Origin: Macrostomum hystrix
Lineage: Eukaryota > Platyhelminthes > Macrostomidae
DNA: 64,000 bases
Assembly (NCBI GenBank): GCA_950097015.1
Contig: CATNEN010000002.1
Span: 1,178,001-1,242,000 of the forward strand
Direction: 5' to 3'
The notes under the pieces were generated by a model. That model saw only the letters and a program-made list of their open reading frames with translations, searched no databases and was not told where the DNA came from. Position 1 is the stretch's first letter. Each line of letters begins with the position of its first letter. The translations under genes were made by a program, and so were the position numbers. Positions 1 through 12,604 of the stretch are shown one piece after another.

Positions 1-3000
1 ACGGCATGTGCATCTGCAACGGGCACGCCACAATGTGCAAACCAGCAGCAGCTATTTATGGCACAGACAGTAACATGGTGAGGGAATCTGATACCAAAAT
101 AGTTCATCTATCTAGCTAAAATCGTGCATAAAAAATGATCCATGATCCTTGTTTCATAATCCATAATCCATGATCCATGATCTATAATCCATTATCCATT
201 ATCCTTTATCCTTTATCCATTATCTATGATCAATTATCATTTATCCTTTATCTATTACCCATTATCCAATTACGAGTATTTATTATCCATAATCCATTAT
301 CCAAGTATCAATTTCCAAGTAACAAATATTCATGCCCATTATCCTACAGGCCATAATAGTTATAATCCGAATAGTAATAAAATATTTTTTCGATGAACTG
401 ATCCAAACTTAGCTTTTTTTAAGTTTAAACTCTTTTTTTTCGAGTCATTTTAATGCAAAAAGTCATTTAAACAAAAAATGATACAGAAAAACAAAAACTT
501 TTGATGACAAGAGTCATCAATTTTAAGGATTTTGTTTTCAATTATTCTTTCTTCTGCGGTTACTGTCCAAATATTAGGCCGTCCAACAGGAAAGCTGAAT
601 TTTGCGCACATTTTTTGCTTCGATTTCGTCTGTTGCAGCGAAAGTCTCATTTCGCTGTAGTCAGGCACTGGTTGGCTTGGTAACAATCCCAAAAATACTT
701 GTAGCATTGTAGGATTGAAGGACATTGTGAACTAGATTCTCATGCCAATCCTTGTTGAATTCTGCCCCTATCAGACCAGATGTGCGGCCGACAGCACAGC
801 CGCAGCTAATGCGGTCCAGTCCACTTCGCCTGTCCAGTCCATGGACTGGAGGGACGCCACACTCACCCTCAATTAACCCAAGCTAATGCTGGTACCAAAT
901 TTAACAGCTTGGTGAACAGAAGCAATGCAGATTATACTTGTCATGCTAAAGGGCAAAACTTGTTCGAATGGAGTCGGGAATCGAACCCTCGACCTTCAAG
1001 TCGTGAGTCCGACGCTCTAACCACTAGGCTAAAACCTATATATTTATGGGGCTGGTTTAGTATAGTTTATTGAAACAAATTACCCTACACCCAAACGCTG
1101 TGTACAGCTGTTCAGTCCGTGGACTGGTTAGGCCACCACAGCTAAATTTCTAACACAGCTGTTAACTGTTATCTGATGCACTACAGAAATGTAGTTTATT
1201 GCTCAAAGACGCGATTGTTTCTTGGTCAGAAATCCGGAGCTCAAACCATCTCGCCAGATGTTCAGCTACAGACAACAGCTAAAAGTCAGCCAAGGTGTAC
1301 AGTAATGCAGAGGTGTATTATCCGAAAACACTCCCGAACCCAGGTGCACAGCGAATGCGACTGCATTCACAACACCCAAGGGCCGCACTGCGACCAGTGC
1401 CTGGATTTCTACAACGACAGAAAATGGGCCCCGGCCACATCGACGAATTCGAACGAGTGCCGCCGCTGCCAGTGCCACGGGCACACCAACCGGTGCGCGT
1501 TCTCCCAGAGCATGTGGGATCGCACGGGCGGCCTGAGTGGCGGCCAGTGCCTCGACTGCAGGCATAACACCACTGGCGATCATTGCGAGAAGTGCGAGGC
1601 CGGCTTCTACAGGGACGACAGGAAGACTCTGGAGGATCCTGACGTCTGCGTCGCGTGCGACTGCTTCAAGCCGGGTATCCGGGATGAGTTCTGCGAGCAG
1701 GAGACCAACAAAGCCAAGTCGCTCATTGCTGGTAGGTTTGTCTGACACAGACAGTGCTTCAAAGTGAAATGCTAAAATATATTGGCTTGAGGTCCTGGTC
1801 TTTGATCTGACTTTTGGAACTGATGCCTTGCTGATTAAGATTTCTATGAGGTCTGAACTAGTCGTATTCAGAAAGATCGTCTAGACGGAGTTCAAACTCG
1901 GGGTGAGTGGCAGAGCGGTTAACGCTTTTGCTTCTCGCACCAAGGTCCCTGAGCTCGATTCCGCGGCGAGGCCACATTAAATTGGGGTGCAGCCCGGAAG
2001 AGAAGGATTAACGGCCTTGAGGGCCAACCTCCAAGGCACAGTGAAAATGTACAGCCCTTCTGCAATAATTTTTTTTCAGGTCCAAACTATAGGGACTTCA
2101 GTCCATATACTAAAGGAATGAGGGGTCTAGGGTAAAAGGTTGTAAGAACGCTTGTTTGCGTCTCTGTGAACTTCCATGCGAGTGTACTTCAATATTTAGT
2201 GCATATCCGTACTTGTACAGCGAATAGCCAGCACAGTGTTGTATTATTGCACTTGAGCAAAGTGCTCTTGAATAAAATTGGTCGAAAATCTGACATCTCA
2301 GAAGTTTGCAAATCGGTATCGCCATCGCCACAGGTCATTGCTTCTGCAAAGCAAACGTTGCTGGCCGCAAATGCGACCGTTGCAAGCCGGGCTTCTGGAA
2401 CCTGCAGGCCAACAACAGCGCCGGTTGCGTCAAGTGCGGCTGCGTGCTGGAGGGCACAGTTGGTAACGAGGGCTGCAATCAGTACACAGGCCAGTGCCCG
2501 TGCAAAGTCAACGTGGTCGGAGAAACCTGCAACAGGTAGATTTTCAAGAGCTTTTAAATGACTCATCAGTGCTCCACTCAGGGGTGTAGCCGCCAACCCT
2601 AAACGGCTGACGTAACTATGTGGCGCCCGATAGCACAAGTATGGTAGCGGCGCCCACCTGGTAATGGGACCCTCTCGTAGTGGCGCACCCGTGAAAGTGG
2701 CGGCCCCATGTGCTAGTAAAGGACAACTAAAGTAGTGGTCGCTGCTAGTGGTCGCTATCATGTTTACTACTGGTGTTTTAACAAAAGATAACTACTAGTG
2801 GTCCTTGTTTGTAGAGTCCCCACCCCCCGAACCAAAATCCTGGCTACGCCACACTGGCTCCTCTGTGGACTGAAAACTCAACCACACCTCACTATTCAAA
2901 GGTGCAAGCCTGGTTTCTACAATCTTAGCATGAGCGAAAATGGATGCTCGGCGTGTGACTGCGACATTGGCGGCAGCGGCAGCGGATTCTGTGATCCGAT

Positions 3001-6000
3001 CACTGGCAGTTGCAAGTGCAAATTCGGTTTTGAAGGCAAGTGTCACTTAGCTTAGGCGAACTGCATGAAGGAAGCTTTGCAGCGAACTAACTTCTGCTGA
3101 TTTCAGGAAGGCGCTGTGACAAGTTGTCACCAGAATTCTACGTACCCCACTTCGACATCGATGGCAGCATTGTGGACGTCGCCGAGTCGCCGGATATCAG
3201 CCGGTTTCCTCGAGTGACTCGGCTGGAGGAGAAAACGCTGACCGGCAGGCAGGGTCTGCAGCTGAGTTCGCCCACCCACAGAACGCCAAACACTCTGCAG
3301 ATTCCTCTGAATCCCAGGACCGCTGGTCTGCCCACAGGAATCTACGTGATATTTTTGAAGCTCTACCCGGTCAATGTTAGCCGACCAACCAGTCTGCTGA
3401 CGCAGCTGTTTCGCGGTCCGGTGACCCCCAGCGCAAACTGCAGCTCTCAGTTACAAGCGATGAACTCCTCAGTGCGTGTCCCTTCGACAGCAGACTTTCT
3501 GCGGCAGCAGCAGCCCACTGGACCTCTGGACACTGGTGTCTCTAGACCTTACACGGTGCTAGCTGCCACTCAACCCGTGTGCATCGACGCCAACGGGCTG
3601 GATTCAATTCTAATCGATGTTTCGGCATTTTCACCATCAGACAATATCATCATTGACGCTGTAAGGGCAGATAATAATAATTAATTCGCTTATGAACAAT
3701 TTTTAGATGAACTTTACCTAAACCGAATAAAAACCAGGTGATAATCATGCCCAACTGGGACTCGCCGATCGGTGCTCTGCTAAACCGCACGCAGCACGTC
3801 CCCGGACGTGTTAGCGCCCAACCCGAGGCAGTGACTGCGGAGAAGACTAGATCAATGGAGACAAGCTTGTACAACTGTTTGGACTACTGGAAGTCTGACC
3901 AGCAGGTGGCAGCCAGAATGACGGACGAGTGCCGCAGCTTGATACAGAGCTTGAGCAGCTACCGGTTGCCAGGGGCCCTTCGCTGCTCCTGCAATCCCAC
4001 CGGCACCGAAAAGGAGCAGGCAAGCAGCCTGTTCGACTGCGACAAGCTCGGAGGACAATGCCCCTGCTTCCCTAATGTTATTCGTGAGTCCTAAATACTT
4101 CACTATTTCCCAAAGTTATTTGTGAGCTTCTTCTATACAGGTTTCATTTCAAAGCCGCAAACAAGCAAACGGGTTTACGTCACAAAAATTTGATTTTGTT
4201 TTTGCGAATCGGATTTTTATCCAATCGAATCTCGATATCTCGGCAGGTCGAACCTGCAGCGAATGCGCAGCCAATCACTACGGACTTGGCCAGTTCCCAA
4301 ACGAAGGCTGCCGACCCTGCATTTGCTCAGTTTCGGGTTCCCTCAGCAGCCAGTGCGACTTGATCTCAGGTCATTGCGTCTGTAAGACAGCCAAAATTGC
4401 TGGCAGACAATGCGACAGCTGCCGCCAGGGCTTCTGGGAGTTTCCAGTTTGCCGCGATTGCCAGTGCAACGGCCTGGCAGTGGACTGCGATAAAGTCTCG
4501 GGGCTTTGTCTGAACTGCAGCGACAACACTGGTGGCAGGCAGTGCCAGGACTGTCGCCCGGGGTTCTATGGCGATCCTCTGAGGCGCATTCCATGCCGGT
4601 ACAGTCACAATTTAGCTGAGTGCACTTTTTTGTAGTACATTTTACGCATCAATTTCGAATCAAGGGTAGAATATAGCTCGTAGAAACGTAAAGAAGCACA
4701 CAGAGCCCTTTATGACGTCCAGAGAAATCAGATAAATATCGATATCCTTGCCCATACAGACCGTGTCGTTGCCCGGGTGGCAGAGATGGCACTGTACAGC
4801 ACGCCACCACCTGCCAGCTGAGATCCGAGAGCACGCCAACACCCGTCTGCAACTGCCTACCTGGCTACATCGGTGACAGCTGCGAGCGCTGCGAAATGAA
4901 CTTTTACGGCGATCCGTCCACTGGAGTCTGCACGCGCTGCGGCTGCAACGGCAACATCGACTTCACCGTGCCGAACTCTTGCAACGCTGCCAACGGCATG
5001 TGCACCAAGTGCTTGAACTACACAACCGGAGTCAGCTGCGAGCTCTGCCAGCAGGGGTTCTATGGCCAGGCAACCACAGGACAGTGCCGGCCGTGCAGGT
5101 GCAACCCGGTGGGAACAGAGCCTTCGAAGGCTTTGGCTCAACCAATGCGGTACACGGCAGGTGGAAGTCCGGTTAACATTTTTCATTCCTGCGACAGCTC
5201 CAACGGTGAGGCTAAGCAGTCGATTTTTTAGCTTGGCAGTGGCGATAGTTGGGCACCCTTCTAGACTACTGTTGTTAGCTCAGTACATTCCAGCGTCAGT
5301 ATGTGGACGCATTTTTGTGTTTTTGATCTCGCCGTAAGCGGAATGTAATTGCTGACTAAATAAAATGGAATCGCCATTAAACAAAAAATGCGTTAAGCAA
5401 GAAATCATACCGAAGTTATAAAAATTATCCCAGGCCAGTGCTCCTGCCTGCCCAACGTGGAGGGCATCAACTGTGACGCGTGTAAGCCGATGCACTACAA
5501 TCTGACATCCGGTGTCGGTTGCAGCCCGTGCGACTGCGATCCACTGGGATCGGCCAGCGAAATGTGCAATGTTGTCACGGGCCAATGTCCCTGTAAAAGC
5601 AATCGAGGAGGTAGGCGCTGCGATCAGTGCATGGATCTGTACCACGGCGACCCAACAAAGGGGCGCGATGGATGCCAGCCCTGCAATTGTCACCCGGAGG
5701 GCAGCTTGACGCCGCGCTGCGATAAAACTACAGGTGCGATTGTAACACTGCTTACAACCAAGCCATTTTGCCACCCGTTTTTGTATCAAGAGGGGGGGAA
5801 TTCCCCCCATACCCCCGAACAATTAATTTTGTTGAACCCGAACGAAGCAACGCAAGCACACGAAACTCTAGAACACAGGCCAAAAGTTTTGCTGCACATC
5901 TTCTGAAACAAGAATAAATTCGCCAGCCCTTCAGACCGTTGATATTTTGAACGGTTCTGGCCGAATGTCAGATTTTCCCTCTAAGAGCTAGTGTATTTCA

Positions 6001-9000
6001 CTCCCCCTGTATACGAATTCGCACTTTGCCTCAGTGCGGCCTTGCCAGGCCTTCAAACTTTATCAACACGTCACCCGAATGTGCCTGTATCATCTCCGAC
6101 TTCGTTGGTCACGCACCTTATCTAGACAGAGCTGCTGGACCTTCAAAAAGTGGCACCAGCTGAAAATGGACACCCAGATGCAAATTTGTCCCTTTAGCTG
6201 ATCAAGCCTCAATGTGGGACGAAGCTTAGCCTAAGGACCCATGTATAGTCTGTCAACCAATCAGTCACCACCGACTCCTTCAGCACCGTCATCTGAGTGC
6301 CTCTAGCTGGCTATGAAGTCCCTAAAGCGAATTTTCTACTTTCGCTGATGTAGCCTCGATATTAGCCTAAACTCAAGTGTTACTGGTTGAAGATCCAGCA
6401 TTTTTAATAAAAACTAAAAAAATGTGGTCATTGTTCAGGTCGTTGCGTATGTAAATCCGCTATCACCGGCCGCCAATGTGACTCGTGCGAGCGCGGCACG
6501 ACAGGCACCCTGCCCAACTGCACCACGTGCGGCGAGTGCTGGTACAACTGGGACAAGATCATCGCCAATCAGCAGAATCGGGCGCAGGAGCTGAAGGGCA
6601 GAGCGGAGTGGGCAGCACAGACTGGCAACATGGCCGGCGACTTGGGCGCCATCGTGAACGACACCGATCAGATATTGAAGACAATGTGGACTAGCATCAA
6701 CCACACTCAGGTTTCGATTGACCAAGTCACGGAGGTTAGAGATCGAATTACTAGGCTGAGGTGAGTTGAATCCAGTGCTAAGAGATTAAAAGTTGGTGGG
6801 TGAGGAAAGAGAGACGAACTGCGAGCCAATCAGAGACGAGGGAGAGAAGTAGCTACAGAAGTTGAACGGACAGACGGAGTGAGTAGAAGGTGCACCAATT
6901 GACTACGCAACGAAACACAGAGAGAACACAGAGAAACATAAAGGAACCTGAAGTTTATGTTGATAGATGTAGTTGATAATTCTCGAATGCTCTATTTTAA
7001 CAGATTGCGTTAATTAACTCGTAATAGCAAATGAATCCATCATCGAAAAATACCTCTCTAGAAAACAAGAAGACGCAGCGAGAGTTCTACAGCGAACAGT
7101 GGATTTGAGCCCCCAGCTGCGCAGCATCTCAGCGGATGGCCTGAATGCAATGCGAGATGTCGCAGACAGGGTCACGCAGGCTCATCTGAAAATTAAGCGC
7201 CGATTGGAGCAGATCTCCGATCACCTGGGCCTCAGGTCGAAGCCGCCGATGCCGGATACGCTAATGATCTGGCTCAGACTCAATGAAAGCAAGTTCAACA
7301 AAGCCGATCTAAATTTCGCTGCTAACGAGACGATAGTCCAGCTGGCGACGACGGCTCTCAAGGACAACGACGCCAGGTTCTCTTGGGTTCTGAAGCAAGT
7401 TGGTCGAGTCAACAGCTCGGCTCAAATTCTGTCTGATTCCATATCGAAGACATACAAACTAATCGAGGAGAAACTGCCGGAATTGAATAGGATAGTAAGT
7501 GAAGCGAACTTGACTTAACAGTAGCCCCTTGACTTAACGTCGGACGACTTTGAAAAATCGTAAAGAGCGGAAAATTTTTAACCGATTGGTGAACTTTCAC
7601 GAAAATCGGTCACTCGGGTTCGGAGCTATCGTGACGCAGTATTTGATATAACTCTCGTGGTCTTTCTCCATGGGGAAATGGCGTGGTCTTTGTTCGGTTA
7701 AAAGTTCCACAGGTATTAAAAACTAATTACTGAATATGAACTAAACAAATTAATATCTAACCAGATGTGCGTCGGTCACAATGGGGAAAACGCCTCGCTG
7801 TACAGCCGCTCGCGCAACTTCTGCTCAGAACTGTGCGGCGGTCCCTCCGTCGATGTGTGCAACGGCGGCCACGTCAGCATTCAGTGCGCCGAGTCTTCAG
7901 TCTGCGACAAATCCGTGGTGGCACAGCTGCGCTCGCTCGCGGCCAATCTGGAACAGATGGGACACCGCATTTCCGAAGCTTTCAATGCAAGTTCATTAAT
8001 TTCTTGTCCAGGGTAAAGAGACACCAGCGGTGCAAAAGCAAAACTACTCGTAGTTTAAAACCCAGATGAGTCGCTTGCGATGTCAACCTTTAGTGGCATT
8101 TTAAAGTAAAAAACTATCTACAATTAGGAAAGCAACGCGAATCTCAACGCATACTCCAGTGTCTTCAGACTAGAAAATAATATTAGAGTGCTAGATTTTG
8201 GTCCATTTTCGCTTTTCACGACTGAGACTGTATATAGCGCCTTAGAAAGGTTTGTCTAGAAAAAACAACTTGTGAGAAATATCATACTTTAGCTCTTTAT
8301 TTAACAGCAACGGAATAAAAGGCACTGGAAATCACAGAAGTCCAGAAAAGTACATCATTAGTTATAGAGATATGAAAACTTAAAGCAGTTACCCTGAGGC
8401 AAAGCATATAAAATACTTGTGTAATTTGTAAATCGATTCTCCACTGTAATATTACCAGTGTTTCACACAAAGATCATTTACCATTAGATGGAAAACCGCC
8501 CGGAAACTTCCAGGCACCCATGAATCCACCAAGCCAGTTTATGGCCAGTTTCAACGCGACCTCAACAGAGCTAGCCAAAAATGTCAACGCCATCAAAGCC
8601 GACTACGACAATCTGAATAGTCGAGCGCGACAGCTCGACACTGCCATTGACAGCTTTCTGACGTCGAATCGGACAACAGCCAATGCAATCAACCAGTTGG
8701 TTGACAGTATTGTCCAGGCGACTAACGTCTGTAAGTTTTGGGAATCCCCGATGACCTCTTTGACGAGTCACTAGAGACAAGCGATTTCTAATATTATTAG
8801 CATTTATCGAAGCGGTAGCCGAAAGTAACGCAACAGAATCGCGCACTAATGTTCGTCAGCTCAAATCCACAATTTATCACATTGATTTGGGGCGCAGCCG
8901 TGGAGAGCAGCTGTTAAAATTTTGTATGATTAACTGTAATATGTGTTGACACTGAGTCCAGAAATCGACCCGCAGTTTCAAATAGCGATGTGGAAGAGCT

Positions 9001-10427
9001 GGCCAGTCGTCTCACGAGCCTGTTGGAAAAACTGCCCAAGGACCACAACATCACCAAGATTAATGAAGAGGCCAGGCAAGCTCGGGAGGATGTTAGGAGG
9101 CTGACTCTAATGGCTGATGATGTCATAACGGTGACTGGGCGACTCGATCGGGCGGCCAGTGAGCTCACACGAAAGCTGACCTCAGCGCATGCTGGTATCG
9201 AACCTAGCAGAACCGCTTTGGAATCGGCCAAAACTGCACTCGATAACCTGAGCAGCAGTACGAACACCGTACGTTTAAGAGAGCTTAGATTACTAACTTA
9301 ACTTCAGAATAGATTTGCATTTAAGTAACTACTCGTAACTGACTACATGCAGATGGCTAAAAGGGTTTCTGACTACAATAATCTAGTTGATCAAACGAAT
9401 CAAACTCAAGCTAGATTGCAAGCGCGCAGGTCCACATCGCAGAGAGAGGCCCTAGAGGAGAGAATTGTGAGACTGCGAGCTGAGCAAGAGGCAACAGCCA
9501 GGGACCTGTCTGCCATGGATCAGGTGAGCGCGATTTTCATGCACCTGTGAAGAGGGCTTTGAATCATTTGGATATGGATCTTGTTACGCCCTTTTAAATT
9601 AAAATTGAACTAATTTTGAAAGTACGAGCCAGCATCGGAGATGTTCAGCTATTTTTGTCGAAGACCCTGGTGACGAGGACAACTGACATTGCTATGCATA
9701 AACCTCTTTGGCGAATCCATATTGGCTAAAAAATAAAAAATATCAACATTATCTGTCTAGAATAGTCGACATGGTTACATGGTGAAATTTTGTGAGCAGA
9801 AAATTTTTGCCTATATTTTTTTGCCAACACACAACCCAACGAGAATCGTTGAATGTCTGGACGATGCCGATGTTTTGAGATTCTGGAAGTTGTTTCATCG
9901 GATTGAGCGGAAAACTTTAGCTGTGTTCTGGATTTTCATGGCAATTGGTTGAATATTTCGGGAGATGCAGAAAAAAGTAAAATGCTGGCATTTGAAATAT
10001 CCCCACGGTATTTCTACTCATAAACCATAGAAACTGAACGCGATACTGCCTGCGGAGACCGCTGCAAAGGTTTTCGAGATCAGCCCTCAGGAACTTCAGC
10101 GCCGATTAGAAGTTCTCGACCGACTGCGTCTCCGCTTGGAGACGGCGCTGCTGCGGGCTGGAAACAGCAAAGGACTTGTGGCCGGTGAGTCCTGAACTCT
10201 CTTATACAATGAGAACTGCCTGACCATTGGACTTGAAGATCGCACCAAATGATTTCACGTCTACACTCTTGAACACAGGTCTCAGCTTAAAAGTGGAAGC
10301 CCTGGAGCAGTCCATGACCTCAGCGCTGGCTAGGCTCGCGTCACTGATGACGCGGCTCAACGGAGCTGGTCCCGGCTCACTGGCCCAAATGTCTTCGTCG
10401 CTTGAGAAGGCATTGTGCAAAGGTTAA
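1..10427 (+). CDS. Laminin subunit beta, 3' part (18 exons, 5' end outside window)
   Basis: Extracellular basement-membrane subunit that forms a coiled-coil heterotrimer with alpha and gamma chains. Inferred exons: 1-77, 1344-1731, 2334-2535, 2902-3035, 3107-3660, 3738-4083, 4247-4598, 4760-5205, 5434-5733, 6439-6760, 7062-7494, 7765-7986, 8514-8730, 8801-8899, 8976-9268, 9353-9523, 10031-10184, 10279-10427; all phases match (about 1618 residues visible). Order of domains: end of LN and first LE module (GMCICNGHA), more LE modules, a beta-type domain IV/LF (3107-about 3960), a second LE series (to about 6530), coiled coil, the Cys-rich beta knob (CxxxCGG at 7820-7910), second coiled coil, and a C-terminal Cys (LEKALCKG) like the terminal Cys of other beta chains. 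The beta-type domain IV and the knob exclude alpha and gamma chains. Two introns appear to use GC donors. The exon 14 end (8899) is the least certain border; 8854 is an alternative. Confidence 0.95.
745..1040 (-). mobile_element. tRNA-derived SINE, family A
   Basis: Read on the minus strand, a tRNA-like head (about 967-1037) shows an A-box-like GTGGTTAGAGCG and a B-box-like GGGTTCGATTCCC. It is followed by a body with CTTCTGTTCACC, GGTACCAGCATTAGC and CAGTCCATGGACTG. The same body recurs at 21235-21530, 40380-40530, 42160-42330 and 62235-62430. The central TTCACC...GGTACC segment resembles the conserved central domain of many invertebrate tRNA SINEs (Nin-DC type); this is from memory. It lies inside laminin intron 1. 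Confidence 0.7.
1079..1180 (-). mobile_element. SINE family A fragment
   Basis: Contains the family landmark TTCAGTCCGTGGACTGG, with flanking text like the tail of the element at 745-1040. Only the tail part is recognisable. Confidence 0.45.
1895..2075 (+). mobile_element. tRNA-derived SINE, family B
   Basis: A tRNA-like head with A box (GAGTGGCAGAGCGGTTAACG) and B box (GAGCTCGATTCC) is followed by GGCGAGGCCACATT and a short body. The same head is found on the minus strand at 10540-10855 and 56025-56330. It lies in laminin intron 2. Confidence 0.7.
3036..3106 (+). other. Probable GC-AG intron in laminin beta gene
   Basis: The frame of the LE module (KFGFEG, then RRCDKL) is kept only if the exon ends at 3035 and the intron starts with GCAAGT. 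The acceptor is TGATTTCAG at 3106. No GT donor nearby gives the same phase. GC donors are a known minor class that needs an otherwise strong GCAAGT consensus, as here. Confidence 0.75.
6780..6900 (+). repeat. Dispersed repeat family D, copy in laminin intron 10
   Basis: Contains GAAAGAGAGACGA and GAGCCAATCAGAG followed by GAGGGAGAGAAG. The same ordered words occur at 37930-38035. It is non-coding and of unknown class. Confidence 0.45.
7987..8513 (+). other. Second probable GC-AG intron in laminin beta gene
   Basis: The exon ends in phase 0 at 7986 before GCAAGT, and joins a phase-0 acceptor (CTTCCAG, ending 8513). A downstream GT (GTAAAG at about 8012) gives phase 2, for which I find no good acceptor. 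The donor flank (AAT before GCAAGT) is weaker than at 3036. Confidence 0.55.
9620..10015 (+). repeat. Dispersed repeat family C, copy in laminin intron 16
   Basis: Shares long stretches with 52390-52740: CGAAGACCCTGGTGACGAGG, GAGAATCGTTGAA, GATGCCGATGTTTTG, GAAAGTTGTTTCA and TTGGTTGAATATTT. It has no coding capacity and no obvious terminal repeats. It looks like a non-autonomous interspersed element. Confidence 0.6.
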
Positions 10428-11639
10428 CGGATAGAGTTTTGCTCTGAACACTCATTTGATAATCCTTTGATAAACATTTTAAATTATAAATTAGAAGTTT
10501 TTAAGTGGTTATAATAATAATGGAAACAATAGTTGATGGAGAACTGCGGACAATGGCACATCATTTGGTGACACTAGACCAGCAGCTAGCGAGGAGGCAG
10601 TTCTGCCCATTTCGCTGACTCCTGAGCACACACGCACACAGATACTGTACGCAGACATACGCTCACACAGGTGTGTGCATCAGCCCTGACTTTCTCATCG
10701 TGCATTGGAGGCTGGACCTCAAGTACATAAATTGCACGACACGACCCCACAGCTGCGCCGCAAATGAATGTGGCCTCGCCACGGAATCGAGCTCTCGACC
10801 TTAGTACGAGTGGCAATCGCGCCAATCGCTCTGTCACTCACCCCAAAGCGTTTAGCTGTCTCTAAACAAAGCTTTAAAATATTTTAAGTACTTTCTTCCA
10901 ACTTCTATGAAATCGATTCTATTTTTCGATGCCTACAATTTAGCTTCCTTTCAATAAGGATGCTTTTTTCTCACTAGCTTCTCATACCAAGGCAGATCAC
11001 GCTTGCTGTCGATGACTCAATTTCAAATTATTAACAACAAATACGAGTAACTCACAGAGCGTATACATAATTTTTTTTCATTTCAGCCCGAAACTAAAAG
11101 GAACTTGGACTGGCGGCTTGCAATGACGGAAAATGTTTGCGGAACAACAATTTTTTTATTTCGAAAAAACTACTTGCAAACTCTCCTTTTGATAATCGGT
11201 ATCTGCTTGTGGCACAACATTTTCTTGTTAATTATAGAGTTAACCCAACCATTCACTCAAATATAAACTTTATGCACAGCTAAGACATAACTCCGTCATT
11301 TAGCAATTAGGCAAATGAAATCATTATTTCTTCTTATAAAGAGTTTTCATTACGCTCGGGAGAATTTCTAAATCACTAACAGTACTGTGAGAGATACAGT
11401 TCAGACTACTGACAACAGTAGAAAAGCAAAGACTTGGCTGCAAAACTCTCACATAACACTAAAAAGTATCGCCATAAAAATGGCAAGGTTAAAAGAGACT
11501 TCTGTGCACACTGAGAGTGGTGGGAGAGGACTGCGTGTGGCTATGGCTGACTGACGAAGGCAAACAAGCCAGAAACCGGTCTCGGTCTGCCAGCGCGAGG
11601 TTCGTTCCCCACTTTTAGTGTGTTACAAGTACAATATCA
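10428..11639. other. Laminin 3' flank, no further gene seen
   Basis: AT-rich sequence downstream of the laminin stop. It contains one family B SINE (10540-10855, minus). No ORF with recognisable content and no convincing AATAAA close to the stop were found. Confidence 0.5.
10540..10855 (-). mobile_element. tRNA-derived SINE, family B
   Basis: Reads on the minus strand. The tRNA-like head lies at 10770-10855 (GAGTGACAGAGCGATTGG, then the B box GCTCGATTCCGTGG). The body contains CTCAGGAGTCAGCGAAATGG and a tail near 10540. It aligns along its whole length with 56025-56330. Confidence 0.7.
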
Positions 11640-12565
11640 GCATCGATTCTTGGCACAGCATCAGCATCGACTCTTGGTACGGCATCAGCATCGACTCTTG
11701 GTACGGTATCAGCATCGACTCTTGGTACGGTATCAGCATCGACTCTTGGTACGGTATCAGCATCGACTCTTGGTACGGTATCAGCATCGACTCTTGGTAC
11801 TGTATCAGCATCGACTCTTGGTACGGTATCAGCATCGACTCTTGGTACGGTATCAGCATCGACTCTTGGTACGGTATCAGCATCGACTCTTGGTACGGTA
11901 TCAGCATCGACTCTTGGTACTGTATAAGCATCGACTCTTGGTACGGTATCAGCATCGACTCTTGGTACGGTATCAGCATCGACTCTTGGTAAGGAATCAG
12001 CATCGACTCTTGTTAAGGAATCAGTATCGACTCTTGGTAAGGAATCAGCATCGACTCTTGGTAAGGAATCAGTATCGACTCTTGCACGGCATCAGCATCG
12101 ATTCTTGGTACGGTATCAGCATCGACTCTTGGTAAGGAATCAGCATCGACTCTTGGTAAGGAATCAGTATCGACTCCTGGTAAGGAATCAGCATCGACTC
12201 TTGGTACGGAATCAGCATCCACTCTTGCACGGCATCAGCATCGATTCTTGGTACGGCATCAGCATCGACTCTTGGTACGGTATCAGCATCGACTCTTGGT
12301 AAGGAATCAGTATCGACTCTTGGTACGGCATCAGCATCGACTCTTGGTACGGTATCAGCATCGACTCTTGGCACGACATCAGAATCGACTCTTGGTAAGG
12401 AATCAGCATCGACTCTTGGTACGGCATCAGCATCGACTCTTGGTACGGCATCAGCATCGACTCTTGGTACGGCATCAGCATCGACTCTTGGTACGGCATC
12501 AGCATCGACTCTTGTTATGGCATCAGCATCGACTTTTGGTACGGTATCAGCATCGAATCTTGGTA
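11640..12565. repeat. 24-bp minisatellite (left block)
   Basis: About 38 direct copies of a 24-bp unit with core CATCGACTCTTGGTAC. Variants include GGTAAGGAATCAG and GCACGGCATCAG. The same unit forms the block 14972-18216, so a retroelement divides one original array. The unit length is a multiple of three and lacks stops in several frames, so it gives long but probably meaningless ORFs. Confidence 0.95.
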
Positions 12566-12604
12566 CTTGGTCTTGGTACTTGGTACTTGGTACTTGCCTT
12601 GTCA

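Larger units (their letters stand above)
78..1343 (+). other. Laminin intron 1 with SINE copies and short degenerate repeats
   Basis: Large intron between the first two visible exons. At 130-350 it holds a loose run of 7-8 bp words (TCCATTATCC, TCCATGATCC), a weak degenerate array. From about 745 to 1180 it holds SINE-related sequence (listed separately). No coding sequence is recognised. Confidence 0.6.

Noticed and set aside
967-1037. tRNA gene on the minus strand (anticodon loop CTCACGA, CAC anticodon)
   Set aside because: A and B boxes look good, but the anticodon stem pairs poorly and acceptor-stem pairing is not evident. It is followed by a SINE body found elsewhere, so it is a SINE head.
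1266-1748. 160-codon minus-strand ORF
   Set aside because: Antisense shadow of a GC-rich laminin exon; the plus frame has the LE cysteine pattern.
7999-8020. GT donor (GTAAAG) ending the laminin knob exon about 25 bases later
   Set aside because: It gives phase 2 with no in-phase acceptor of reasonable quality downstream; the GC donor at 7987 with the 8513 acceptor keeps phase 0.
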